From the NCBI RefSeq assembly GCF_027052235.1, contig NZ_JALUFF010000057.1, positions 25,239 to 89,238 of the forward strand: a stretch of DNA of 64,000 nt. Direction: 5' to 3'. Origin of the DNA: Thermococcus sp. (GTDB lineage: Archaea > Methanobacteriota_B > Thermococci > Thermococcales > Thermococcaceae). Positions 23,189-33,198 of this stretch are shown piece after piece. The translations under genes were made by a program, and so were the position numbers. Positions within the stretch are counted from its first letter, which is position 1. Each line of letters begins with the position of its first letter. The notes beneath the pieces are model-generated. The model searched no databases, was not told the DNA's origin, and was given only the letters and a program-made list of their open reading frames with translations.

Positions 23189-26112
23189 CAGATTACGTAG
23201 GCCTTTTCCGTCAGGAACACAGGCTCGACCCTCTTGCTCACTATCACTACCTTGTCCTTGCCGTACTTCTTGTAGAGCTTCTCTATGTACTTGTCGAAGA
23301 AGTCCGCCGGGAGGGTGGCCTTCCCTTCAACCACGTTGTCGCCCTTCTTAACCGAGAGCGTTTTCACGGGGACGTAGCCGACGATTTCCATGTGCGGTTC
23401 GAGGTAGAAGCTCTTCTTGTAGATGTCCGTGCCGTTTGGTGCAACGTAGTAGTAGAGCACCCCCCTAAGGGCGAACTGGACGTTCTCGTAGGCCCTGTCA
23501 AAGGCCTCGGTCAGCTTTATCGTTCCGCTCTCCCCGGGCTTCAGAACCTCGTTGGGCCTCACCATCTTTCCGTTCACATAGACCGGGCCGTTGGTGACCC
23601 CGACCGGGCCCTGCTGGATGAGGACGAGGCGGTACTTGGTGGCGTTGGGGACGTTGAGCTTAAAGGTCACCGGCGTCTCGTTGAGGTGGTTCAGGTTGAG
23701 GTTTTCGACAACGACCTTTCTCTCGACCAGCTTGGTGCCGTTGTAGGCCTCGAAGACAAGCTTTCCGTCCTTTACGTCCCTGCCGAACGCTGAAATCCAG
23801 AGGCGGAACTCGTGCTCTCCAACGGGCAGTTTCCCGCCGGAGAGGGTGCTGTATATCGAGACCCACGTCTTATTCTCCAGCACGTCTATCCGGTAAACTC
23901 CGAAGGGCCTGAACTCGTAAACCCTGACGCTCGGCACTTTGGCCCCGTAGTTTCTCTCAAGGTAGCCGTTGTAGGCTGTATAAACCAGCTTGAAGTTGGC
24001 GAAGAGCTTCTGGGCATCCCACTGGTTGAGCGAGAAGGGGAGGGCCAGTGCGAGCCTGACGTAGTCGCTGAAGGCGATTTTGTTGTAGGCCAGTATGCCA
24101 CCGTAGGGGGTTATGTAGAGGACGTAGGGGATGACCCCGCGCTTTCCGTGGTATATCTTGCCCTTTGTCAGGTCTATGGTCAGGTATGGCTCGTAGACGG
24201 CGTTTCCAAACTTGACCAGAACGGTGTCGTTCTTAACCGCCATCTGGTCGCTCTGGACGTAGCCGAACATGGCGTTGCTCCTGTACTCGCCGTAGTTTAT
24301 CGCACCGCCGAGGTAGGCTATGGCCCCGAACTTCCCGAAGTCGCTCTGCCTGTCGAAGGGGTCGAGGAAGGTGATTACATATCTGTCTTCCCACGCCTCA
24401 AGGTCAACTTCCGCCTTCTCGTTGGTTCCGGAGAAGAAGCGGGCTATTATGTACCTCCTGTCGTAGGCGTGGCCACCGTCGCTTACCGCCCTTCTGTGGC
24501 TCAGCAAACTGGACTCCTCCCAGTAGCCGTAGTCCCACCAGCTCATCACGGTATCGTAGGGCCCGCTGTGGTTCGCTATCCAGAAGAGTGCGTCCGTCCA
24601 GCTCTCGGGGACGCTACCGGGCATCTTGGGGTTTATGAAGCGGTAGTAGGCCATTGAGTTTTTCTGCTGCGTCATCGCGTAGCTTGCCCCGACGTAGGGC
24701 ATTGGGATGAAGAGGAGTATGAGGAAGATTGCATAGAGGGCCTTTGTTCCGGCGCTCTCCTTCATGCCCTCGACGAGGACGAAGGCCTCTCCGATGAGTA
24801 TTCCGGCCAGTATCGCCACAGGTCCCGAGGCCTGGAAGGAGAAACGGATGGCGTTGAGGAGCAGGTAAACGGTCGCGAGGTAGTAGACGATTATGAAGGT
24901 CTCCTTGTACCAGTCGTAGGCACCGCTCTTGAGCTTCTTCGTCACCTTGAGAAGAACGAGGAAGAAACCGGCAAGGGCCATGAAGAAGACAAGCCCGTCG
25001 CTGGCCTTGACGCTGAAGTAAGGCGCAATCTGACTCCACTTGGTTTTTGCAAGCTCAGCGACCGTCTGGTAGAGTGGAGTGGACTGGGTTGCCTGACCGA
25101 GGAACCTGAAGAGGTCCCTGCCGAAGTAGCCGTAGAACGCCAGAAAGCCGATGACGAGGACAGCGGTTACGGCTCCGAGCCTGTGGAGCTTGTCCGAGTA
25201 GTTCAGGCCGAGCTTCCTGCCGTAGAGCATTATTGCAACGAGGACAAGGAGCGCCAGATAAGCTTCAAAGGCGAAGACGAGGAATTTTCCGATTCCCACG
25301 AACCCGGTTCTGCTCACGGCCAGTCCTAGGAGTATCGAAACTCCTAGAATGGAGAGATACTCCTTCGTGAACCTCTCAAGCTGGCCTATCCTGCCCGCTA
25401 TGAAGACTCCTATCGCGTAGAGGCCTCCAAGGGTTAGGAGCACCATGACGCCGAGCTGGCTACCGTTCCAGACGCCCATGTAGATTGGACTGAGGAGGAG
25501 GAACAGTATAGCACCGGCTATCTTCTTCCAGTTCCACCTCTTCTCGTCGAGGTAAACGAGGAGGAAGAACACCGCGAAGAGGAAGAACATCATGAAGGGC
25601 CCTTCACCACGGTTGTTCCCCGAGTAGGTCTTCGTTATGTTGGAGGTCGAGAACATTATCATTGCCGCCCCCCAGAAGCCGGCCCAGTTGGAGTGGAGCT
25701 TCCAGCCTATCAGATAGACTGCTATGACTATCATCGCACCGACGAAGGGAGGCCAGAGCTTGAAGGCCCCTAGGACATCGGTGCCGAAGAGCGCGTGGGT
25801 GACTTTGTAGAAGAGGGCCTGCATAGTGTAAAGACCAAGGTAGCCCTCGGCCTTTATGCCACTCGGAGGGTAGGCGTAGGCGTAATACTTCGGAACCCAC
25901 TGGCTTATCGCCTGCCTGTACATCTCGAAGTGGAAGAAAGTATCCGGATCGAGGAACGTCCTGTAGGCGGAGGTTACGTTCCTTATTTTGAAGCCTATGT
26001 AGGCGAATATGAGTGCCACAAGGGGCAGGCCGTAGTCGCGGGCGTAGACGTAGGCCTTCGAAAGGCCCGGCCCCTTCTTTTTCTTCCTTTTCTTCTTGAC
26101 ATCCGTTTTCAT
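23179..26112 (-). CDS. aglB: Oligosaccharyltransferase AglB (STT3 family)
   Basis: About 977 residues from ATG 26112 (GGTGGTG ahead; an upstream ATG at 26148 is less likely). A basic N-terminus is followed by about thirteen membrane segments and a large C-terminal extracytoplasmic domain. FLDPDTFFHFEMYR in the first loop and GNNRGEGP hold acidic metal ligands; SWWDYGYW near residue 525 is the sequon-recognition motif. It transfers lipid-linked glycans to Asn of N-X-S/T in secreted and S-layer proteins. Many F/Y-rich beta strands mark the C-terminal domain. glmS, making a UDP-HexNAc precursor, lies just upstream (10-base gap). Confidence 0.95.
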   Translation of the reverse strand: MKTDVKKKRKKKKGPGLSKAYVYARDYGLPLVALIFAYIGFKIRNVTSAYRTFLDPDTFFHFEMYRQAISQWVPKYYAYAYPPSGIKAEGYLGLYTMQALFYKVTHALFGTDVLGAFKLWPPFVGAMIVIAVYLIGWKLHSNWAGFWGAAMIMFSTSNITKTYSGNNRGEGPFMMFFLFAVFFLLVYLDEKRWNWKKIAGAILFLLLSPIYMGVWNGSQLGVMVLLTLGGLYAIGVFIAGRIGQLERFTKEYLSILGVSILLGLAVSRTGFVGIGKFLVFAFEAYLALLVLVAIMLYGRKLGLNYSDKLHRLGAVTAVLVIGFLAFYGYFGRDLFRFLGQATQSTPLYQTVAELAKTKWSQIAPYFSVKASDGLVFFMALAGFFLVLLKVTKKLKSGAYDWYKETFIIVYYLATVYLLLNAIRFSFQASGPVAILAGILIGEAFVLVEGMKESAGTKALYAIFLILLFIPMPYVGASYAMTQQKNSMAYYRFINPKMPGSVPESWTDALFWIANHSGPYDTVMSWWDYGYWEESSLLSHRRAVSDGGHAYDRRYIIARFFSGTNEKAEVDLEAWEDRYVITFLDPFDRQSDFGKFGAIAYLGGAINYGEYRSNAMFGYVQSDQMAVKNDTVLVKFGNAVYEPYLTIDLTKGKIYHGKRGVIPYVLYITPYGGILAYNKIAFSDYVRLALALPFSLNQWDAQKLFANFKLVYTAYNGYLERNYGAKVPSVRVYEFRPFGVYRIDVLENKTWVSIYSTLSGGKLPVGEHEFRLWISAFGRDVKDGKLVFEAYNGTKLVERKVVVENLNLNHLNETPVTFKLNVPNATKYRLVLIQQGPVGVTNGPVYVNGKMVRPNEVLKPGESGTIKLTEAFDRAYENVQFALRGVLYYYVAPNGTDIYKKSFYLEPHMEIVGYVPVKTLSVKKGDNVVEGKATLPADFFDKYIEKLYKKYGKDKVVIVSKRVEPVFLTEKAYVIWEG

Positions 26113-26122
26113 GGGCACCACC

Positions 26123-27931
26123 TCATTCAACGGTAACGGACTTGGCAAGGTTTCTCGGCTTGTCGGGGTCGTTGCCCCTCAAAACCGCGAGATGATATGC
26201 GAGGAGCTGGAGGGGAACTATGTACGGGATTGGACTCAGCAGCTCGTCCAGCTTCGGCATCTCGATGAAGACATCGGAGACCTTCCTGAGCTTCTCAGAG
26301 TCGCCGAGGGAAACCACGAAGGCCCCCCTAGCCCTCGCCTCCTCGATGTTGCTCATGGTCTTGTCGAGGGTCTTCCCGCTCGGGGCTATCGCGACGACGG
26401 GGACGTTCTCCTCGATGAGTGCAAGAGGCCCGTGCTTCAGCTCACCCGCGCTGAGGCCCTCGGCGTGGATGTAGCTTATCTCCTTGAGCTTCAGAGCCCC
26501 CTCAAGGGCCGTTGGAAGGCCTATGCTCCTCCCTATGTAGAAGAAGTCCCTTCTGTCCTTCAGGTTCTCGGCGAGCTCCCTGAGGGAATCGCTGAGGCCC
26601 AGTACCTCCTCAACTCTATCGGGTACCCCCCTGAGCTCACTTTCAAGTTTCTTGAGGTAATCCTCGTCAGCCGTCCCGAGGATGCGGGCGAGTTCTATGG
26701 CGAGCATCGTCAGAACGGCCAGCTGGGTCGTGTAGGTTTTGGTAGCTGCCACTCCAATTTCAGGCCCGGCGTGGGTGTAGAGGGTCAGGTCAGCTATCCT
26801 CGTGGCCATACTGCCAACCACGTTGACTATTGCCAGAACCTTCGCCCCCTTTCTCTTCGCGAGCTTCATCGCCGCGAGCGTATCCGCGGTTTCACCGCTC
26901 TGGGTTATCGCTATGAGGAGAGTTCTTTCGTCAACGAGCTCCTCGAACTCGTAGCGGAACTCGCTGGCCTCCTCCACGACGGGAACCTTCTTGGCGAGGC
27001 GCTGGAAGAGGTACTTCCCGGCCAGAGCCGCGTGGTAGGAAGTCCCCATGGCAACGAAGTAGACCTTGTCGTAGTTCGCTATCTCTCTGGCAACAAGCTT
27101 TACGGCCTCGACGTTCCCGTGTATGGCATCCCTCAGTGCCCTCGGTTGCTCGAATATCTCTTTGAGCATGAAGTGCGGGAAGCCAGCTTTCTCGGCCATC
27201 TCAAGGGTCCAGCTTATCTCCCTGACTTCTTTTTTCACAGGTTCTCCGGTGATGAGATTCTTAACGATCCAAGAATCCTTTGTGACGACCGCGTACTCCA
27301 TATCGTCGAGGAAAACGACCCTGTTGGTGTATTCGAGGAATGCCGGAACGTCGCTCGCGGCGAACATCTCCCCGTTACCTATGCCGAGGACTAGAGGACT
27401 CTCGTTCCTCACGAAGTAAAGCCTGTCGGGTTCTTCAGTGTATATTATCCCGAGCGCGAAGGAGCCCTTCAGCTTTAAAAGCGCCTTCCGCAGGGCTTTC
27501 TCAAAGCTTTCCCCGGATTTCAGTTCCTCCTCTATGAGGTGGGCTATCACCTCGGTATCGGTGTCGCTCTCGAAGGAGTGTCCCTTCTTTATCAGTTCCT
27601 CCTTGAGCTCGGAGAAGTTCTCGATGATGCCGTTGTGAACGAGGGCCAGCTTTCCGGTGCAGTCCCTCTGGGGGTGGGCGTTTATATCGTTCGGAACACC
27701 GTGGGTGGCCCAGCGGGTGTGGCCGACGCCGCGCTTTCCGGGCATCCTGTGAAGCGCAAGCCTCTCAACGACCTCGTCTATCTTTCCGGCTCCCTTGAGT
27801 ATGTGGAGGATGCCGTTTTCCTCCGTTACAATTCCAACCGAGTCATATCCTCTGTACTCAAGCCTCTTCAGGCCCTTAATTATAACTTCCGCCGCGGGCC
27901 TGTCACCTATGTAACCGATGATACCGCACAT
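26123..27931 (-). CDS. glmS: Glutamine-fructose-6-phosphate aminotransferase
   Basis: 602 residues. ATG 27931 places Cys2 (MCGIIGYIG) as the N-terminal nucleophile of the Ntn glutaminase domain (residues 1-~230; [15 protein letters not shown]). Two SIS sugar-isomerase domains follow (MGTSYHAAL ... [28 protein letters not shown]) and the C-terminal SVTVE typical of GlmS. It makes glucosamine-6-phosphate for UDP-GlcNAc and N-glycan building, which fits the neighbour aglB. The longer upstream frame would bury Cys2 and is rejected. A TATA box lies near 27973-27982 (minus strand). Confidence 0.95.
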   Translation of the reverse strand: MCGIIGYIGDRPAAEVIIKGLKRLEYRGYDSVGIVTEENGILHILKGAGKIDEVVERLALHRMPGKRGVGHTRWATHGVPNDINAHPQRDCTGKLALVHNGIIENFSELKEELIKKGHSFESDTDTEVIAHLIEEELKSGESFEKALRKALLKLKGSFALGIIYTEEPDRLYFVRNESPLVLGIGNGEMFAASDVPAFLEYTNRVVFLDDMEYAVVTKDSWIVKNLITGEPVKKEVREISWTLEMAEKAGFPHFMLKEIFEQPRALRDAIHGNVEAVKLVAREIANYDKVYFVAMGTSYHAALAGKYLFQRLAKKVPVVEEASEFRYEFEELVDERTLLIAITQSGETADTLAAMKLAKRKGAKVLAIVNVVGSMATRIADLTLYTHAGPEIGVAATKTYTTQLAVLTMLAIELARILGTADEDYLKKLESELRGVPDRVEEVLGLSDSLRELAENLKDRRDFFYIGRSIGLPTALEGALKLKEISYIHAEGLSAGELKHGPLALIEENVPVVAIAPSGKTLDKTMSNIEEARARGAFVVSLGDSEKLRKVSDVFIEMPKLDELLSPIPYIVPLQLLAYHLAVLRGNDPDKPRNLAKSVTVE

Positions 27932-28000
27932 GCCACTCACCTTCCTTACTCTTTTCCCGGATAAACGCACGGAGTTAAAAGCTTTCCTGAGGGGCAAAGT

Positions 28001-28008
28001 CTTTATAC
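28001..28008 (+). promoter_or_regulatory. TATA box for the TIP-like gene
   Basis: CTTTATAC gives a predicted start near 28030, nine bases before ATG 28039. Confidence 0.55.
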
Positions 28009-28038
28009 GCTTCGTTCCATCATGAGTGGGTGTTGGCT

Positions 28039-28221
28039 ATGAGGCTCGACGACTTCATTGGGGCGGGAAAGCCAAGGAAGAACGAGAGGAAGGTCAAGAA
28101 AAAGAAGCGCCTCAGGGAGACGAGCTTGGACGCGTTCCTTCCGGAGGAGCACGTTGAGTACTTCAGGCAGCTCCGCATTGGCTCGAAGAGAATAAGGAAC
28201 TCCAGAGTTGAGGAATTATAG
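28039..28221 (+). CDS. tip: TIP-like small PCNA inhibitor (Thermococcales)
   Basis: 60 residues: a basic, probably disordered N-terminus ([15 protein letters not shown]), then ETSLDAFL at residues 27-34 and a helix [17 protein letters not shown]. It matches TIP of T. kodakarensis (TK0808) in size, family restriction and neighbourhood, as I recall it (glmS and aglB as TK0809/TK0810). TIP occupies the PIP-binding groove of PCNA without a canonical PIP box and its following helix displaces the interdomain loop, opening the ring. The motif and helix here fit that description. Identification by synteny and sequence pattern, not alignment. It overlaps the convergent methyltransferase gene by 6 bases. 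Confidence 0.75.
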   Translation: MRLDDFIGAGKPRKNERKVKKKKRLRETSLDAFLPEEHVEYFRQLRIGSKRIRNSRVEEL

Positions 28222-29367
28222 GGCCTCCGCTATTACCGCTTTCTCTCCAGCCCTGAAGACGAAGGCCCTCCTCTCGCCCCTGAGACCGGCCTCAATCCTC
28301 TTCCTCAGCCTCCAGTACTCGTTCTGGGGGACGCTCACCTTGAGGGTTGCCCTCCCAAAGCCCTCCTTTCTCAGGAAGTCGTTTATCCTGAGGGGATGGA
28401 AGGGGAGAACGCCAACAACGCGGTAGGTTCTCTTTAGGTAAGGGCTTTTTATCTCCCCGTCTCCGGTCGCTAAAACCCTCCTCTTCTCGCGCAGGAGCAT
28501 TTTGGCATCCACTGGAAGGATGTGGAAGAGCTCGTTTATCAAATCGGCGTAGTCTATGCTTTGAGGTATCTCGTAGAGGTATTCGCCGGGTTTCTCGGCC
28601 CACTCGACGATGTTTTCCAGATTGGGATTGCTCTCAAGCCTGACCCTCGCTGGAAGGATTACCGCACTCCTCTCGGCCTTTGCGAGTGGTTCTGTGTAGA
28701 AGGTGAGCCTGTTCAAGGCCCCGAAGAGGTCTATGTACTCGAACTCGCCCTTCCATGGAACCCTCTCCCGCCTGATCTGGGGAGGCAGGTCGAATATGAA
28801 GGCATCGGTTTTCTTTGAGTACGCCTCGTAAACCTTCAACGGGCTCGGGAGCAGGTCTTCAAGTCTTCTCTCCGGCATCTCGGGGGGACGGGCTGGGTCA
28901 GAGAAGATTACCTCGGCATCGACCCTTTCGACGGTCTCAGGCGCGAGGGAGTCGGCGTTTATGAACTCGATGTTTTTCACGCCGTATTCCTCGGCGTTCC
29001 GCTTTGCGAACTCAATTTTTAAAGGGTCTATGTCGATTCCATAGGCCCTCTCGACCTTCATCGCATAGAAGATGAGCTGTATTCCTATTCCACAGGAGAC
29101 GTCGGCAATGCTCCTGATTCCAATCTCCCTCAGCCTTTCTGCTCTGTATCTGGCCACAACCTCGTGGGTCGCATAGCGGAGCCCTTCTAAGTCCATCCAG
29201 AGGTCGTTCCTGGAGAACTTGTCCTTCGCCCTTATCCTCGCCCTCGCTATCTCCGCTATGAGCTCCCACTTTTTTCCAAACCTCGCGCGGAGCTTCCTCT
29301 CGTCAAGGCCCCGCTTTATCATTTCGATGGCCTCTTTTACCCTCTCTTCCGTGACCCCTTCGAGCAT
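28216..29367 (-). CDS. SAM-dependent methyltransferase with C-terminal THUMP-like domain
   Basis: 383 residues. A helical N-terminus (~1-90) leads to a class I Rossmann methyltransferase core: [16 protein letters not shown] (motif I), [21 protein letters not shown] (motif II), FINADSL and IFSDPARPP (motif IV region). A C-terminal segment ([45 protein letters not shown]) fits the THUMP-like domain of this archaeal/bacterial family. The target is probably RNA but is unknown. The TATA element at 29389-29394 predicts a start at the ATG, so the mRNA is likely leaderless. Confidence 0.78.
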   Translation of the reverse strand: MLEGVTEERVKEAIEMIKRGLDERKLRARFGKKWELIAEIARARIRAKDKFSRNDLWMDLEGLRYATHEVVARYRAERLREIGIRSIADVSCGIGIQLIFYAMKVERAYGIDIDPLKIEFAKRNAEEYGVKNIEFINADSLAPETVERVDAEVIFSDPARPPEMPERRLEDLLPSPLKVYEAYSKKTDAFIFDLPPQIRRERVPWKGEFEYIDLFGALNRLTFYTEPLAKAERSAVILPARVRLESNPNLENIVEWAEKPGEYLYEIPQSIDYADLINELFHILPVDAKMLLREKRRVLATGDGEIKSPYLKRTYRVVGVLPFHPLRINDFLRKEGFGRATLKVSVPQNEYWRLRKRIEAGLRGERRAFVFRAGEKAVIAEAL

Positions 29368-29387
29368 GTTCTTAGCTAAGGGAGAGG

Positions 29388-29398
29388 CTTAAAAACGT
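29388..29398. promoter_or_regulatory. Shared bidirectional TATA region (methyltransferase / PMT-like gene)
   Basis: The CTTAAAAACG element is centred near 29391. It lies 25 bases from the minus-strand ATG 29367 and 35 bases from the plus-strand ATG 29427. Confidence 0.5.
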
Positions 29399-29426
29399 TT
29401 GTTGGAAACTCCAAGCGGTGCGGGGA

Positions 29427-30827
29427 ATGAAATGGAAGTTCGTCGTCTTCTGGGTAATCGTGATGGCAACGATGGCGGGAACGTTCCTCTACGAGTACAA
29501 CTTCGCTTCTCAGCCCGCGCTTAACGGCTACATAGGAGACGAGGTCTGGTACGTCCCGGCCAGCAGGAACGTCCTTCACCTGCTCGGGGTGAACGTCACC
29601 TACGAGTTCAACGGGAGCTACGGGGTCAACGTGATATTCAGCAACGCAACGGCCAAGATGCTCTACCTGAGCACAGCCGACGGGATAGCGGCGATAAACG
29701 GGGTGACCTTCAGAAGGGAGTACAACAACCTTCCGGGTGTTTACTACGAGGTTCCAAAGGAGCATTACCGGAGGTTCCTCGGGGAGCTTGCGGTGGATTT
29801 GCCCAATGGAAGTTACTACGTCGTCCCCGGTTATGAATACCCCGACAAGGACGGCATTCAGAAATATCTGAACACGGAGCATCCCTTCCTCGGGAAGGAC
29901 ATCATAATGCTCTCGATGGCCACCCTCGGCGACGAGCCGATAAAATGGCGCCTCCCGGGAATAATCGAGTTCGCGCTGATAGAGCTTGTCGTTGTCCTTG
30001 CAACCTATAAAATCAGCCGGAGTTACATCGCCTCGCTGATTGCCCTCGCCTTCGTTACAGCCGACCCGACCTTGCAGGCAACGTCAGTTGCCGCCATGCT
30101 CGACATCCACGTGGCCTTCTTCGTCGGCCTCTTCGTCCTGGCCCTAGCCTATGAGATGGAGTTTACCTCGGCTACTTTTCTCGGCCTTGCCTCAGCAGTC
30201 AAGCTCAGCGGAGGCTTTGGGTGGCCGGTTCTCCTCTGGAAGGCGCTCAAGAGGGAAAACTCCTTTGTAAGGTTTATGTCTGCGGTCGCGGTAATCCCGG
30301 CTCTGGCCTTTCTAATCCCCGAGCTCACGATAATAAAGGCGATTGGATTTGAGCCATGGCTGAGACAGTTCCTCGGGAGCTTTAAGTGGCACCTGAGTTA
30401 CAAGGGTCCGAATCCGCATACATCTCCATTCTGGGAGTGGTTCGTCAACTACAGGCCCTTCTACTTCCACTACGGGCCGGACGTGAGAGCCTCGACGGAC
30501 CCGGTTCTAATGCTTTCGATGGTCGTCTTCATCCTGGCGATGCCCTGGCTCTACAGGAGAAAGCCCAAGGTACTCGAACCCTTCTTGGTCTTCTGGAGCA
30601 CTATAGGTTTCTTTGCCCTCCAGTATGCCCTCGGGGGAAAGACGCAGTTCAGCTTCTACGCGACGGCATTAGTTCCTCCGGCAACGGTCGTCATGGGCGT
30701 TTCGCTGAACGAGCTCCTTCGCTGGGAGGCATTCAGGGAGTCACTGGGCTTTTACAGGGAAGTGTTTGGAAGAGTCCTTGCCCTCCTGAAAAGGTTCAGG
30801 CCCGCTAGAGAAAGGCCTCAAGGGTGA
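29427..30827 (+). CDS. PMT/ArnT-like membrane glycosyltransferase (GT39-type)
   Basis: 466 residues. One N-terminal membrane segment is followed by the acidic luminal loop GYIGDEVWYVPASRNVLHLLG, whose Asp-Glu pair matches the catalytic acidic residue of GT-C enzymes such as protein O-mannosyltransferases. About nine further hydrophobic segments follow. The stretch SATFLGLASAVKLSGGFGWPVLLW and a loop with NYRPFYFHYGPDVRAS resemble dolichyl-phosphate-mannose:protein mannosyltransferases. It probably adds a sugar from a lipid carrier outside the cell. Proximity to aglB and glmS supports a surface-glycosylation role. The 3' end overlaps rnhB by 23 bases. Confidence 0.78.
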   Translation: MKWKFVVFWVIVMATMAGTFLYEYNFASQPALNGYIGDEVWYVPASRNVLHLLGVNVTYEFNGSYGVNVIFSNATAKMLYLSTADGIAAINGVTFRREYNNLPGVYYEVPKEHYRRFLGELAVDLPNGSYYVVPGYEYPDKDGIQKYLNTEHPFLGKDIIMLSMATLGDEPIKWRLPGIIEFALIELVVVLATYKISRSYIASLIALAFVTADPTLQATSVAAMLDIHVAFFVGLFVLALAYEMEFTSATFLGLASAVKLSGGFGWPVLLWKALKRENSFVRFMSAVAVIPALAFLIPELTIIKAIGFEPWLRQFLGSFKWHLSYKGPNPHTSPFWEWFVNYRPFYFHYGPDVRASTDPVLMLSMVVFILAMPWLYRRKPKVLEPFLVFWSTIGFFALQYALGGKTQFSFYATALVPPATVVMGVSLNELLRWEAFRESLGFYREVFGRVLALLKRFRPARERPQG

Positions 30828-31473
30828 GCTGTCCCCTTCGCTCTTTTTTCAGTTTCTCCTCTATCTTCCTCAGCGTCTTCCAGCTTCTCCTGACTATCGG
30901 GGGAAACTCGCCATGTTGCTTGTAATAGCTTTCGAGAAAAGCCCTCGTCCTCGGGTCGCTCGGATAACCTGAGCCGATTTCACCGTACCCCTTTTTCAGC
31001 TCCTCTATGGCCCTGTCGCGGGTCACCTTGGCGAGGATTGAGGCGGCCGAAACTGGCAGAAACTTGTCGTCCGCTTTATGCTCCGCCACAACCTTCACGT
31101 CGAAGCCGAGCCTATCCTTTATCCTCTCACCGAAGCGGGCCTCCTCGACGTCCGCCGAGTCTATGTAAACGACATCGGGCTTGACCTTAAGCGCATTCAG
31201 GGCCTCGCTGAACTTCTCAACTTCCAGCTCGTTCAGGGTCTCCCCGCGGGAGTCTATCTCCTCCGGGGAAAGGATCAGGATGACGTAGTCATCTGCGAGT
31301 TTCACTATCTCCTCGAAGAGCTTCTCCCTCCTCTTCGGGCTCAGCCTTTTGGAGTCCCTCACCCCAAGGGCCTTCAGCTCGGGGAGCTTTGACTCGTCGA
31401 AAACGGCCGTCGCTATGACCATCGGCCCTATCACAGGCCCCCTTCCGGCCTCGTCTATTCCTGCCACCTTCAT
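30805..31473 (-). CDS. rnhB: Ribonuclease HII
   Basis: 222 residues from ATG 31473, which gives the family start KVAGIDEAGRGPVIGP containing the Asp-Glu pair. The further acids appear in VYIDSADV and EHKADDKFLPVSAASILAKVTRD. It cleaves RNA in RNA-DNA hybrids and at single ribonucleotides. The last residues, GQLTLEAFL, form a C-terminal PCNA-interacting peptide (Q-x-x-L-x-x-F-L). The start overlaps the end of the ABC permease gene, so it is co-translated with a metal transporter operon, an apparently accidental association. Confidence 0.95.
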   Translation of the reverse strand: MKVAGIDEAGRGPVIGPMVIATAVFDESKLPELKALGVRDSKRLSPKRREKLFEEIVKLADDYVILILSPEEIDSRGETLNELEVEKFSEALNALKVKPDVVYIDSADVEEARFGERIKDRLGFDVKVVAEHKADDKFLPVSAASILAKVTRDRAIEELKKGYGEIGSGYPSDPRTRAFLESYYKQHGEFPPIVRRSWKTLRKIEEKLKKERRGQLTLEAFL

Positions 31474-32297
31474 GACCTCCACCTCGCCAGAAGGAGACCG
31501 TAGATTGCGCCGAGGATTACGGTGGCTATACCGCTCGGCGGGATTGCGGTGTAGTAGGCCAGAACAACCGAGGACAGCTGGACGGTGAGGGTCGTGAAGA
31601 GGCTCACCGCGAGAACCTTCCTCAGGTCGTTGCTTACCATCAGTGCTATCGCCCCGGGAAGAACCGCCACAACCTGAAGGGTTATCAGCCCAACGGTCTG
31701 GACTATAAGCGCGCCTATGGCACCAACGAGAACGTAGAGAACCATGAGGTAGGCCCTCGCGTTGCCCCCGTAGCTCTCAACTCCTTCGGGATCGAAGCTC
31801 AGGTAGAGGAAGTCCCTGTAAAGGAAGAGGAGGGTGAAGAATATCGCAGTCCCTCCGGCCACCAAAAGAACTAGGTCATCGAGGGAGATGAGGAATATGT
31901 CTCCGGTGAGGTAAGAGACTATGTTCTCTGTCAGGGGGAAGTAGGGTCTCGTTGCCATCACCTTGTAGAGTACTCCGAAGCCGAGAACAGTCAACCCCGC
32001 AACGAAGCTTGCCGTTATTCCCACGGCAGAATCCGGGGTAAAGCCTATCTTCTCCAGCTCCGCTATGGTGAGGACGACAGCTATCGTCACGGCCAATGCG
32101 ACCAGAAGAACGAGGGAATAGCTGTTCAGCAGGAGCGCGAGTATCATTCCGAGTACTGCCCCGAAAAGGAGCGCGTGAAAGAGGGCGTGCGTTAAGAAGG
32201 CCAGCCCCTTGGTGTTTATGAGGGGACTCAGAAAGCCGAGCAGGACGCTCACCATAACGCTCGCGAGGAGGGCCCTCAGGATGAACTCGGGAATCAT
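31470..32297 (-). CDS. Metal (Zn/Mn) ABC transporter, permease subunit
   Basis: 275 residues with about eight membrane segments in the ZnuB/TroC pattern: LLASVMVSVLLGFLSPLI, HALLFGAVLGMILALLL, DSAVGITASFVAGLTVLGF, YLTGDIFLISLDDLV, VGLITLQVVAVLPGAIALMV, LSSVVLAYYTAIPPSGIATVILG. The VVxLPGAxA stretch is characteristic of the family. It imports Zn2+, Mn2+ or Fe2+. It overlaps the ATPase gene by ATGA. No substrate-binding protein is nearby, so it must be supplied from elsewhere. Confidence 0.88.
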   Translation of the reverse strand: MIPEFILRALLASVMVSVLLGFLSPLINTKGLAFLTHALFHALLFGAVLGMILALLLNSYSLVLLVALAVTIAVVLTIAELEKIGFTPDSAVGITASFVAGLTVLGFGVLYKVMATRPYFPLTENIVSYLTGDIFLISLDDLVLLVAGGTAIFFTLLFLYRDFLYLSFDPEGVESYGGNARAYLMVLYVLVGAIGALIVQTVGLITLQVVAVLPGAIALMVSNDLRKVLAVSLFTTLTVQLSSVVLAYYTAIPPSGIATVILGAIYGLLLARWRS

Positions 32298-33082
32298 AGG
32301 TGCCCACCCCTGTGGACGTGGAAGTCCCCGGTTATGCAGTAAATCTTCCCGCCCATGGGTATTACCCTGGCCATGGGGCCGTAGACGGACTTCACGACCT
32401 CATCGGTGAGAACCGCCTCGGGCCTTCCGAAGGCTATCAGCCTCCTGTTTATGAGCATAACAAGGTCTCCAATCTCAAGGAGCGGGTTTATGTCGTGGGT
32501 GGTTATTATCATCGTCACGCTTTTCATCCTCTTTATCTTGTCCAGAACGTTCGCGACCTCTGCCCTGGCACTGGGGTCGAGAGCCGAGAGGGGCTCATCT
32601 AAAAGGAGGAGCTTCGGGTCGCTCATCAGGGCCCTCGCGAGGAGAACCCTCTGCTTCTGGCCCCCACTCAGCTCCCTGAACAGCTTGTTCTCTACACTGC
32701 CAAGCCCGACGAAGTTCAGGGCCTTTCTGGCCCTATCTATAACCTCGGGGGGTATTTTGAAATGGACGAAACCTCTCCTGTAAATCCCGCCCATGGCGAC
32801 AACTTCGAGGGCCGTGAGGGGGACGCGCTCGTTGAGGGCATGGCTCTGGGGCACGTAGCCTATCAGCTCCCTCGCATTGCAGGGTTCCCGCCCGAAGACC
32901 TCAAGCTTTCCCGTGTATTCCCTGTGAAAGCACGCTATCGTCTTGAGCAATGTCGTCTTTCCGGCACCGTTCGGCCCGAGCAGGAGTAGCGTTTTCCCCT
33001 CCTCCAGCGTGAACGTAACGTCGCTGAGCGCTGGCTTTCCGCTGTAGGATATCGTCAGGTTCTCGGCCTTTACCGCCTCCAT
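32294..33082 (-). CDS. Metal ABC transporter, ATP-binding subunit
   Basis: 262 residues from ATG 33082 (GGTGAG directly ahead; the much longer upstream frame includes promoter sequence). Walker A is GPNGAGKTT, the Q-loop YVPQSH, signature LSGGQKQR, Walker B LLLLDEP, and the H-loop ITTHD. The closest family is ZnuC/TroB-type metal importers, matching the permease. The C-terminus ends in a histidine-bearing tail (GDFHVHRGGHL) that could sense or bind metal. A minus-strand TATA (GCTTAAAAGG) lies at about 33113-33122. Confidence 0.88.
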   Translation of the reverse strand: MEAVKAENLTISYSGKPALSDVTFTLEEGKTLLLLGPNGAGKTTLLKTIACFHREYTGKLEVFGREPCNARELIGYVPQSHALNERVPLTALEVVAMGGIYRRGFVHFKIPPEVIDRARKALNFVGLGSVENKLFRELSGGQKQRVLLARALMSDPKLLLLDEPLSALDPSARAEVANVLDKIKRMKSVTMIITTHDINPLLEIGDLVMLINRRLIAFGRPEAVLTDEVVKSVYGPMARVIPMGGKIYCITGDFHVHRGGHL

Positions 33083-33198
33083 CTCACCAACCAAGCTCCT
33101 TTCACGGGGCGACCTTTTAAGCTTTGATGTCCGGTCCTTTTTGCAAAAAATTTTTAAAATCTTGCCAGAACTCAAAGTGAAGAATTTTTGCGGGGGTA

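Noticed and set aside
26096..27394. A 432-codon open frame antisense to glmS
   Set aside because: Shadow of glmS; no family resemblance, and glmS is unambiguous.
28021..28041. An ATG at 28021 as start of the TIP-like gene
   Set aside because: It is out of frame and hits a stop after six codons; ATG 28039 fits the promoter spacing.
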